Source: Cyclobacterium marinum DSM 745 (GTDB lineage: Bacteria > Bacteroidota > Bacteroidia > Cytophagales > Cyclobacteriaceae). Taken from it: a DNA stretch of 64,000 bases. The notes under the pieces were generated by a model. That model saw only the letters and a list, made by a program, of their open reading frames with translations. It was not told the DNA's origin and did no database searches. Of the stretch, positions 56,422 to 63,171 are shown in pieces. The position numbers and the translations under genes were made by a program. Location: contig NC_015914.1 of the NCBI RefSeq assembly GCF_000222485.1, positions 5,190,001-5,254,000 of the forward strand, in the 5' to 3' direction. How positions within the stretch are numbered: the first letter of the stretch is position 1; each line of letters begins with the position of its first letter.

Positions 56422-57026
56422 AGGACAAGAAATCAAGCTCATTAGCATTGACAAGCGCATTGACGGCTATTAGTGCATCACTTTGTTGCATTACACCAGT
56501 GTTGGCACTACTTGCAGGATCAAGTGGAGTAGCTGCAACATTTTCTTGGTTAGAACCTTTTCGCCCTTGGTTGATTGGAATAACTGTAGTCGTTTTAGCT
56601 TTTGCATGGTATCAGAAATTGAGACCAAGAACTGAGGAAGAAATTGCTTGTAATTGTGATGAGGCCAAACCTTCTTTTTGGCATTCAAAGAAATTCCTTG
56701 GTATAGTGACGGTATTTGCAGCGATCATGCTTGCATTCCCTTATTACTCGGATGCCTTTTACCCTGAAACCAAACTATCAGTATCAGATAATGTCAATCT
56801 CGAATCAACCTACGAAATCAAAATTACTGGAATGACCTGCACGGGATGTGAAGAACATGTGAAACTTGAAATTGGAAAACTACCTGGCATTTCTGGTTTA
56901 GAGGTTTCTTATGAAAAAGCGAATGCAGTGGTAACTTTTGATGAATCTAAAACAGACATTGAGAAAGTAAAATCGGCTGTTGACAAAACAGGTTACAAAG
57001 TAGAATCAGTAAACAAATCAAAATGA
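56418..57026 (+). CDS. merTP: Mercuric ion transporter MerTP fusion
   Basis: A 202-residue fusion. The MerT part has three membrane spans with the Cys pair SLCCITPVLALLAGSSGVAA (about residue 22) and a cytosolic Cys pair (IACNCDEAK). The C-terminal MerP/HMA domain (residues about 133-200) carries KITGMTCTGCEEHVKLE. It brings Hg2+ into the cytoplasm, normally to be reduced by MerA. No merA lies in this window. It overlaps the gene before it and the gene after it. Confidence 0.88.
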   Translation: MKDKKSSSLALTSALTAISASLCCITPVLALLAGSSGVAATFSWLEPFRPWLIGITVVVLAFAWYQKLRPRTEEEIACNCDEAKPSFWHSKKFLGIVTVFAAIMLAFPYYSDAFYPETKLSVSDNVNLESTYEIKITGMTCTGCEEHVKLEIGKLPGISGLEVSYEKANAVVTFDESKTDIEKVKSAVDKTGYKVESVNKSK

Positions 57027-57241
57027 GTGAAGTAGTTCTTAAATCAACAATTACTTGTCCTAAGTGTGGACATCAAAAAGAAGAAACCATGCCAACAGAT
57101 GCATGTCAGTATTTCTATGAATGCGAAAACTGTAAAGAAGTACTTAAACCCATACAAGGTGATTGTTGCGTTTATTGCTCTTATGGTACAGTAGCTTGCC
57201 CACCAATCCAAGAAGGTGGTAAAAGTTCATGTTGTGGGTAA
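57023..57241 (+). CDS. GDCCVxC-domain small protein
   Basis: A 72-residue soluble protein with a zinc-ribbon-like start (TCPKCGHQKEE, then ECENCKE) and the family motif GDCCVYCSYGTVACPPIQ, ending SCC. Twelve cysteines in 72 residues make a mercury- or other soft-metal-binding role likely. It is translationally coupled to merTP. Homologues are annotated as a GDCCVxC (seleno)protein family linked to MerTP. Confidence 0.82.
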   Translation: MSEVVLKSTITCPKCGHQKEETMPTDACQYFYECENCKEVLKPIQGDCCVYCSYGTVACPPIQEGGKSSCCG

Positions 57242-57501
57242 ATCAGACAATCAAAATAAAGAGAGCAGCAAAGTTAGGTGGGTTCGCACATGCCCACCGC
57301 ACAACCGGATTGCCAAGGTCAAGCCCTACGGGTTTTGATAAAAATCTCCACCCTACGGGTAGTATTTTTCCCAAAAACCTTGTCAACCGTGCCACACCCA
57401 CCTTTTCAAGAGCTTTCTCTTTTCTTTTTTTCCCTTTTTTCTTTTCTCTTTTGAAAATGTCTGTGCGAAGCGCAGCGAGCATAATTCTAATGGCTTGCTA
57501 T
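57242..57501. other. Non-coding spacer with inverted and direct repeats
   Basis: Arms GGTGGG (57277-57282) and CCCACC (57293-57298) form a hairpin. CCCTACGGGT occurs twice (57324-57333 and 57351-57360). A T-rich pyrimidine tract follows near 57400-57450. The frame running through it has no family resemblance until the DUF6943 gene starts. Structurally it could be a transfer origin or an RNA leader. Confidence 0.45.
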
Positions 57502-57936
57502 ATGAAATCGTTTCGCTTGAAAACACACAGACTAGGAACCACCTACAACAAACCCCATTTCTTTATCCTGAATAAAGGATTGAACAGTGGAAAACCTCTT
57601 TGCACACCTTGCCCGAATTGCTTTGTATGTCTTTTGGAAAATGAGGCAGATAGAGAGTTTCTGTATTGGCTATGCTTCGGACTGTGGAGGTCTAAGTCAT
57701 TCCATTTCTATTTGAAAGGCTCGGTGATTCCATTCATAACTATTGACGAGATCCGAAAGGTTATAAGAGAAAGTGAAGTCAAAGCAAGCACCAAAGAGAA
57801 GGCATTTGAAAAGTCGATTCAGGCACTAAAACTATTGGATGTCAACGAGCAAAAAATCAAGCTCACCTTAAAAATGATAGATACTGCCAGGCAGTCAATA
57901 TTCCACAACCTAATGAAGGAAACAGGGGCAGGATAG
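57502..57936 (+). CDS. DUF6943-family element protein
   Basis: A 144-residue soluble protein. It contains YNKPHFFILNKGLNSGKP, CPNCFVCL and LKGSVIPFITIDEIRKVI, which match a protein family (DUF6943) common in Bacteroidota mobile elements and of unknown function. The ATG at 57502 is used; one four codons earlier is possible, and the long in-frame extension to 57229 is a shadow of non-coding repeats. Confidence 0.65.
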   Translation: MKSFRLKTHRLGTTYNKPHFFILNKGLNSGKPLCTPCPNCFVCLLENEADREFLYWLCFGLWRSKSFHFYLKGSVIPFITIDEIRKVIRESEVKASTKEKAFEKSIQALKLLDVNEQKIKLTLKMIDTARQSIFHNLMKETGAG

Positions 57937-58114
57937 CTTCTTGATCTGACAAAAGAACAGGGCAACAAAGGCAAAATAAAGCACACCAAAGCAACAGCAC
58001 CTAAGAATGAATCTTCGCCTGTTTCTTGTAGTATTTTAGATGGTGAAGGGCAAATCCATGGTAAGTCCGTGTCAAGTCCAAGCAAATGTTTAACCCTTAA
58101 AAAATCGTAAAAAG

Positions 58115-58756
58115 ATGGGAAAAATTAATCAAGGTATTCTCGGTGGTGTCTCAGGACAGGTTGGGAATGTAATCGGTGGAACTTGGAAGGGCATCGATTA
58201 CCTAAGAATCAAACCTTCCAGTGTAGCGAACCCAAGAACTGAAGGTCAGGTTGACCAGCGTTCTAAGTTCTCAACTGTATTGAAGTTCTTGCAGCCAATG
58301 ACAGACTTCCTTAGAGTTGGTTTTAAGCAGTATGCCAACAAGATGACGCAATTCAATGCGGCCATGTCATACAACCTGAACAATGCCATTACAGGAGCTT
58401 ACCCCAACTTCATGGTAGACTATGCAAGTGCATTGGTCTCAAGAGGAAACCTGACTGGTGCTGCGAATGGTGCAGCTTCTTCTCCAAGTGCTGGAAACGT
58501 AGAAGCGACCTGGACAGACAATTCAGGAAGTGGTAGTGCCTTAGCAACGGACAAAGCTCTGATTGCTCTTTTGAATACCACAAGAGGTGAGGCAGTTTTC
58601 ACAACTGCGGGACCAGCAAGATCAGTTGGTACAGCAACCATTCCAGTGCCTTCTGAATACTCAGGAGAAGACGTTGAAGTCTTCTTAGGGTTTGTATCAG
58701 AAGACGGAACTAAAGTTGCTAACAGCTCTTATTTAGGCTCTGTAACAGTTGCGTAA
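58115..58756 (+). CDS. DUF6266-family element protein
   Basis: A 213-residue protein. The N-terminal motif MGKINQGILGGVSGQVGNV is the mark of the DUF6266 family, frequent in Bacteroidota mobile elements. The second half (from about residue 120) has the Gly/Ser/Thr-rich strand pattern of an immunoglobulin-like domain. No signal peptide is seen. Its function is unknown. It is the last gene before attR and is followed by a strong terminator. Confidence 0.8.
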   Translation: MGKINQGILGGVSGQVGNVIGGTWKGIDYLRIKPSSVANPRTEGQVDQRSKFSTVLKFLQPMTDFLRVGFKQYANKMTQFNAAMSYNLNNAITGAYPNFMVDYASALVSRGNLTGAANGAASSPSAGNVEATWTDNSGSGSALATDKALIALLNTTRGEAVFTTAGPARSVGTATIPVPSEYSGEDVEVFLGFVSEDGTKVANSSYLGSVTVA

Positions 58757-58775
58757 AGCGATTGGTGTTTTCGAT

Positions 58776-58807
58776 AAAAACCGCTTCCTTTGTGAGGCGG
58801 TTTTTTT
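58776..58807 (+). terminator. Rho-independent terminator at the right end of the island
   Basis: AAAAACCGC pairs with GCGGTTTTT around a 12-base loop, followed by TT. It lies 20 bases after the DUF6266 stop and insulates element transcription from the flanking chromosome. Confidence 0.8.
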
Positions 58808-58869
58808 ATGTCCGCTCCGCTCCATTTTTCCTTTCTTATCCCTTATTTAGCTGTTAATCAGCTATTTCT

Positions 58870-58900
58870 GTTGCTAATTCGTTTCTACTACTTTAGCAAC
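58870..58900. repeat. GTTGCTAA inverted pair near attR
   Basis: GTTGCTAA (58870-58877) and TTAGCAAC (58893-58900) are perfect inverted octamers with a 15-base spacer, 37 bases inside attR. They match the octamers near attL and are likely arm-type sites of the integrase. Confidence 0.55.
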
Positions 58901-58936
58901 GTGCTGATATACAGTAAGTTAAATTAGTATCAAATA

Positions 58937-58954
58937 TTTTGTATCGGGAAGTAA
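58937..58954 (+). repeat. attR: right attachment site of the island
   Basis: TTTTGTATCGGGAAGTAA repeats attL with two synonymous changes (ATT to ATC and GGA to GGG), so it still encodes F-C-I-G-K-stop. Upstream of it the frame no longer resembles MnmE. It is the displaced or original 3' end of mnmE and fixes the right boundary. Confidence 0.82.
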
Positions 58955-59384
58955 AGATAAATAAAATTTAAAATTACTTAAACTATAAATATTTAAACAT
59001 CTGTAAATCATTTTTTATGGAATTAAAAATATGGATTTAATCATTCATACGGAGTATAGCTAAATTAAAGACATCCAAAATATCTGAAACATGATTAAAT
59101 CAGAAAAAAATTAATACGCCATTTTAGATAGAATTGAGAATTGCTTTCTAATTAGGTAAAAAAAAATCTAAAACTAAGGGATTTATTGAATTAAATATAC
59201 TCTCAGATTTGATTGCTCAATGTGAAGAAGCGTATTTCCAAACCCAATCGCTTACCCTCTCCTAATCCTAAAATTAAAAAATTATATCCGGGCCAGGTCT
59301 GCCGCGCTTTTCAAAATGGATTGAAAAACCTTGCTGTTTTCCTCCCTTCGCCGGATACAATTGCTTGGTTAATGACTGCTGAAA
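58955..59384. other. AT-rich spacer outside attR
   Basis: About 430 bases with no credible gene lie between attR and the stop of the OsmC-family gene. Before insertion this would have followed mnmE directly. No repeat or motif is evident. Confidence 0.45.
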
Positions 59385-59909
59385 TTAGACAACAGGATTT
59401 TTCTCATTGACAATAGATATCTTGCTTTCTACTTTTACAGTATTTACCAGGTTGTCCAATACAGGGCAACGCGCCTCTACCTCTTTAATAAGCTCCTGTA
59501 TCCTTTCAGGACTTTCGTCAGAATCAATAATCGTTTCCACTTCTATTTTATGGTATCCGGGACGGACATTTTCGTCTATTCCCAGGAATCCCCTCCAGTC
59601 TATATTCCCTTTGGTTTCTACCTTGACATTGTTTAACTGAATTCCTTTTAGGGAAGCGACAACTTGATAGGTAATCACCTGGCATGAGCCTAGAGAAGCC
59701 AATAAATACTCTACAGGATTGGGGCCTAAGTTTGTTCCCGCCAAAGCTTCTGGTTCATCTGCGATAAACTCGAAATCTCTCGCCGTATTTTTCACGCGGA
59801 CATGCTCATCCATTTCGGAAGTAACTCTAAATACTCCTTTTGTTAGGCTTACATCTTTTTTGGTAGCTTCAATAATTCCTTGGAATGTTCGCTGCACTAA
59901 TTCTGACAT
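59385..59909 (-). CDS. OsmC/Ohr-family protein
   Basis: A 174-residue cytoplasmic peroxiredoxin-like protein. The two redox Cys positions are in ASLGSCQVITYQVVASLKG (about residue 78) and EARCPVLDNL (about residue 150), the usual OsmC pair. The family reduces organic hydroperoxides. It is a single gene beyond the island and runs toward attR. Confidence 0.88.
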   Translation of the reverse strand: MSELVQRTFQGIIEATKKDVSLTKGVFRVTSEMDEHVRVKNTARDFEFIADEPEALAGTNLGPNPVEYLLASLGSCQVITYQVVASLKGIQLNNVKVETKGNIDWRGFLGIDENVRPGYHKIEVETIIDSDESPERIQELIKEVEARCPVLDNLVNTVKVESKISIVNEKNPVV

Positions 59910-60846
59910 GGTTATTTAATTTAAAAGTTAATAAATAATAAATAGGATTTTATAAGGGTGAAGCTGAAGCAATCACTCCATAGACTGAATCGTCTTAGTA
60001 TCGGAAATTAGAAATGAATTTTACATGCGGCCAGACATAGACTTATCCCTATTGTGCAGCAAACAGCAACACAAATGAATCGTCTTGTGGCGAAAAAGTT
60101 CCTTTGAAAAGGTGTAAATAACGGGGTTGTGATTTGTCTTCATGTTGTCTTTTTTATAGTCCTCTTATTTAAGAGTCTGGAATTGGCACCTTTTCATTTG
60201 ATGAAGGTTGCCAGTAGGTCATAGAGCCAGTCTCTCGCTACTTCTTTATAAATCAAGGCGTCTATTTTGAAAGCCTTTGACATGATTGTGGCACAAACTT
60301 AGGCATAGATTTCTAAAAACAAAACTATTTTGGTTTCTTTTACTAATAGGACTTTTGGAAAAAGAATAGTCAGGTTTTTAATAATGATTAGGCCTATGCT
60401 GCAGGTCAAAACCTTCTTTGGGTACCTGAGTTCGATTATAGAAAGTATGCGTTGGTGGTGCTTATGCCTTCCTTAGCGAATGGGTAATTACCTGATAAAC
60501 CAAAGCACCTTATAATAAACCAAGTCTCATTTTCAGCCACTCCCCTTAAATTAAGAGGGCATAGCCTGTCGCGACCAAAGTCGGGAGGGATTATAACGGT
60601 ATAACAAAACAGCTACGAAATTGATTTTTGGAACGTTTACAGAAATCTCCACATTTCCTTTTAAAAGGCGGATTTACCTGATTTACTTTTTCAATATCTA
60701 TTTCTAGGAAGGTTTTGCTTGACCAAATCAACCCAATTTTAATGGCAGTAAGACAAGTTTAACTGTTCGGGATGCTAGAACAATTAAAAGTGGAGCCTTA
60801 AACCAAAATAAATTGATTTATAAAATGTAGGTTGATTCTCACAAAC
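59910..60846. other. Non-coding stretch, possibly decayed genes
   Basis: More than 900 bases hold no intact gene. A minus-strand fragment of 29 codons (60194-60283) reads sensibly (SKAFKIDALIYKEVARDWLY) and may be the remains of a gene. The stretch lies between the OsmC gene and the toxin-antitoxin loci, where mobile DNA has clearly come and gone. Confidence 0.4.
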
Positions 60847-60870
60847 GTATACTGTATATTTACACTATAC
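60847..60870 (+). promoter_or_regulatory. Imperfect palindrome operator of the higBA locus
   Basis: The halves GTATACTGTATA and TTTACACTATAC match each other as inverted repeats at 10 of 12 positions. The palindrome ends eight bases before the toxin ATG. HigA-type antitoxins autorepress through such sites. Confidence 0.6.
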
Positions 60871-60878
60871 ATATTCTA

Positions 60879-61169
60879 ATGATAAAAAGTATCAAGAATA
60901 AATCCCTAAAAAACTATTGGGTCAAGGGTGATAGAAGTAAACTTCCGTCAACCATGATCCGGAAAATTGAGATGGTAATGGAGATTATCGATAGTATCGA
61001 AAAGGTACCTGATGACCTATACCCATTCCCTGAATTAAAACCTCACCCACTAAAAGGAAATAGAAAAGGAGATTGGTCCCTTGAGATTTCAGGTAATTGG
61101 CGTATTACATTCAACTACATCAATCAAACTGGGGCAGCATACGATTTGGACTTAGAAGATTATCACTAA
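60879..61169 (+). CDS. higB: HigB-like toxin (RelE/ParE superfamily)
   Basis: A 96-residue protein. The RelE-fold pattern is visible: SIKNKSLKNYWVKGD at the start and HPLKGNRKGDWSLEISGNWRITFNY in the middle, with the Arg/Lys residues used by HigB mRNA interferases. It lies 12 bases before the antitoxin gene, in the toxin-first order of hig loci. It is intact in length. Confidence 0.85.
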   Translation: MIKSIKNKSLKNYWVKGDRSKLPSTMIRKIEMVMEIIDSIEKVPDDLYPFPELKPHPLKGNRKGDWSLEISGNWRITFNYINQTGAAYDLDLEDYH

Positions 61170-61181
61170 AATATAAATGAA

Positions 61182-61481
61182 ATGGAAAGAGATATTACAA
61201 CATACATTCACCCAGGAAAAATTTTTTTCGAAGAGGTAATTAAACCAAATCACCTTAAAATTGGAGAAGTCGCAGAACTCTTGCAGGTTTCGAGGCTAAC
61301 AGTATCAAAAATTGTTAATGAAAAAAGCGGCATCTCACCCAATATCGCACTCCGAATTCAGACCGTTTTTGGTGGAAGCGCCGAAATGTGGACTAAAATG
61401 CAGCACAAATATGACATGGCGCTAGCCATCAAAGAATTCGAGCGCAATAATCCAAAATTGAAAAGATTTGAAAAAGCTTAG
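61182..61481 (+). CDS. higA: HigA-like antitoxin
   Basis: A 99-residue XRE-type antitoxin. The motif HPGKIFFEEVIKPNHLKIGE at the N-terminus and the HTH EVAELLQVSRLTVSKIVNEK are standard for HigA/VapI proteins. It neutralises the upstream toxin and represses the operon through the palindrome at 60847. Confidence 0.87.
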   Translation: MERDITTYIHPGKIFFEEVIKPNHLKIGEVAELLQVSRLTVSKIVNEKSGISPNIALRIQTVFGGSAEMWTKMQHKYDMALAIKEFERNNPKLKRFEKA

Positions 61482-61624
61482 AATTTTTGAGAAGAGACAT
61501 TAGCAACCGACCTGGATTATAATGTCTTTTACCGCTATCGGGTTTCGTTGAGTGAGGGAATTATATAATATGCCATTTCAATAATAGGGTACAAAATAAA
61601 CAAGATGATTGTATATTCGTTAAA

Positions 61625-61646
61625 TATGGTGTATTTTTACACCATA
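61625..61646 (+). promoter_or_regulatory. Perfect palindrome operator of the parDE locus
   Basis: TATGGTGTA-TTTT-TACACCATA has perfect 9-bp arms and ends 13 bases before the ParD ATG. It is a very probable autoregulatory site for the ribbon-helix-helix antitoxin. Confidence 0.72.
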
Positions 61647-61659
61647 AACACACAAAAAA

Positions 61660-61905
61660 ATGGCTAGACAAACTATCTCTGTTAATGAACCGAATGACCG
61701 TTGGATGAAACAAAAAATTGAAGAGAATGAATTCTCCAGTAAAAGTGAATTGATCAATGACCTGATTCGTAGACAAAGAGAACAAGAAGAAGAGCGATTA
61801 TGGTTAAGGAATGAGCTTATAAAGGGTGAAAATAGTGGCCTATCCAATAAATCTATGGCTGAAATTCTTGCAGAGGCTAAACAAAGAGTAAAAAATGGCC
61901 AATGA
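61660..61905 (+). CDS. parD: ParD-like antitoxin
   Basis: An 81-residue ribbon-helix-helix protein. The DNA-binding strand and first helix read RQTISVNEPNDRWMKQKIEE, then SKSELINDLIRRQREQEEE, as in CopG/ParD proteins. A charged C-terminal tail would wrap the toxin. Its stop overlaps the ParE start (ATGA). Confidence 0.85.
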   Translation: MARQTISVNEPNDRWMKQKIEENEFSSKSELINDLIRRQREQEEERLWLRNELIKGENSGLSNKSMAEILAEAKQRVKNGQ

Positions 61906-62174
61906 ATTATATTCTTACCCGCCAAGCAGAAGAAGACCTTATTCAAATTTATCTTTATGGTCAAGCATTTTTTGGTCCAACCCAAGCTGAAAAATACCAT
62001 GGATCGCTAGAGAATACGTTTAATAGGATTGCTGAAAATCCTGAGATGTATCCTTTAGCAACATCTATTCATAAAGGTTACAGATATTGCGTTCATAGCT
62101 CACATACAATATTCTTCACAGTAGAGGATCAGGTCAGGATAGTTAGGATCATTGGTAAACAAAAATTTCCTTAG
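61902..62174 (+). CDS. parE: ParE-like toxin
   Basis: A 90-residue RelE/ParE-fold protein. YILTRQAEEDLIQIYLYG at the start, GSLENTFNRIAENPEMYP in the middle and HTIFFTVEDQVRIVRIIG at the end match ParE toxins, which poison DNA gyrase. The operon with ParD appears intact. Confidence 0.86.
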   Translation: MNYILTRQAEEDLIQIYLYGQAFFGPTQAEKYHGSLENTFNRIAENPEMYPLATSIHKGYRYCVHSSHTIFFTVEDQVRIVRIIGKQKFP

Positions 62175-62247
62175 TCTTCCAAAAACCAGAAATGTTAAAT
62201 AGATTTCTTGCCATATTAACTACCACGTTTACAAAATTTCTAATTAC

Positions 62248-62499
62248 ATGGTTGTAGTAAGCACTAGAGAATTTCGTCAAAACCTAAAAAAATATCTGGA
62301 TTTAATAGACAAAAATGAGCGAGTTATCATACAGAGAGGAAAAAACAAAGTGTATGAAATCTCCAACAACATAAAAAATGATAGATTTTTTGACGATCCA
62401 GTTATTCAAGAACGTTTGGCAAAAAGTATTCAATCCTACAATGAGGGAAAAACTACTAAGTTAACAGATGATCAATTGAAGGAATTTCTTGGCCTATGA
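62248..62499 (+). CDS. Phd/YefM-like antitoxin with truncated toxin
   Basis: An 83-residue antitoxin with the Phd/YefM start VVSTREFRQNLKKYLDLID, then NERVIIQRGKNKVYEIS. Its stop overlaps the ATG of the toxin remnant, so the pair was once a normal operon. Since the toxin is broken, the antitoxin is probably left over or cross-reacts with another toxin. Confidence 0.82.
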   Translation: MVVVSTREFRQNLKKYLDLIDKNERVIIQRGKNKVYEISNNIKNDRFFDDPVIQERLAKSIQSYNEGKTTKLTDDQLKEFLGL

Positions 62500-62546
62500 T
62501 ATTTGAGATTGTTTTTACTACTAAAGCAATGGAAGATATTTGTTAA
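62496..62546 (+). pseudogene. Truncated YoeB/RelE-type toxin
   Basis: The ATG overlapping the antitoxin stop starts MIFEIVFTTKAMEDIC and then meets TAA after 16 codons. The start matches YoeB/Txe-type toxins, but the next 600 bases do not continue the fold in any frame. The rest of the gene has been deleted or degraded. Confidence 0.65.
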
Positions 62547-63056
62547 AATGAGCTCCGTAAACCGGTCTATACTTCTTAATACTCAACCTACTCTTACCTC
62601 TGGTATTTCTTAAAATTCTCTTCTTGTTCAAAAATCTCTTTGTATACCTCATCCCTCACCTATTGGTCGGGCAAAGCACTTTTTAGGGAAGCATTGTTTT
62701 TTTCTATGTTATGGAAGGCAGTATCTATTAACAGTGCAATATCGCCTTGTTTAGAATGTACCATCACATGCCATAGGTGGTATTCAAACTAAAATCGAAA
62801 GTATTTGACAAAAAACCTCTAAAAACTTCCTCTCAATAAAAAAACACGGATAAAACCGTCAATAAGTGATTTTGTGCCCATCGTTACGTAGAAAAAAACA
62901 AAAATCCGGACAAAATCATTAAACACTCAATTACCAAACCAATAGCTCACCCCCCAACCATAAAAACCTCACCATTACAGATTTGTTATGTTATCTAAAA
63001 ATCAACACCTAAATTCCTCAGCGAATTCTTAATTCAGCAGGGATTCCAATAGAGAT
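62547..63056. other. Non-coding stretch after the broken toxin
   Basis: About 500 AT-rich bases with no credible frame lie between the toxin remnant and the REP-like repeat. Fragments may derive from the lost toxin and neighbouring genes, but none can be identified. Confidence 0.4.
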
Positions 63057-63057
63057 A

Positions 63058-63124
63058 AAACCTTCCAGGTTTCACTCACCTAATTTTAACATCAGGCTGC
63101 TGATCAATAAAACCTGGAAGGTTT
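63058..63124. repeat. REP-like inverted repeat, possible terminator
   Basis: AAACCTTCCAGGTTT (63058-63072) and AAACCTGGAAGGTTT (63110-63124) are perfect inverted copies of 15 bp, and each copy is itself nearly palindromic. From memory, this AACCTKSMAGGTT-like sequence recurs in Bacteroidota genomes as an intergenic repeat. It lies downstream of the sialidase stop and could fold into a terminator for it. Confidence 0.6.
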
Positions 63125-63171
63125 CCGGATTTAACCTAATCATTATCAATTAACAATTATATAATTAACCA

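Larger units (their letters stand above)
24743..58954. mobile_element. Integrative element carrying metal resistance and Argonaute, inserted at mnmE
   Basis: The roughly 34.2-kb element is bounded by the 18-bp repeats. It has a recombination module at the left (excisionase-like protein, integrase), a primase-like replication module, an Argonaute operon, a large heavy-metal resistance cargo and element-type hypothetical genes (DUF6943, DUF6266) at the right. No relaxase, coupling protein or T4SS gene is visible, so it is best described as an integrative mobilisable element or a genomic island needing a helper. Base composition varies inside it, which suggests a mosaic. Confidence 0.8.

Noticed and set aside
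57229..57501. N-terminal extension of the DUF6943 frame
   Set aside because: It overlaps the GDCCVxC gene and runs through repeats and a T-rich tract. Family resemblance begins only at the ATG near 57502.
24761..58936. Self-transmissible conjugative transposon
   Set aside because: No relaxase, coupling protein or T4SS genes could be seen in any frame.
59213..59410. 65-residue plus-strand frame
   Set aside because: It overlaps the end of the OsmC gene, is rich in Lys and Pro and matches no family.
60194..60283. Minus-strand 29-codon frame SKAFKIDALIYKEVARDWLY...
   Set aside because: It reads sensibly but is too short and isolated, with no upstream continuation; at most a gene remnant.
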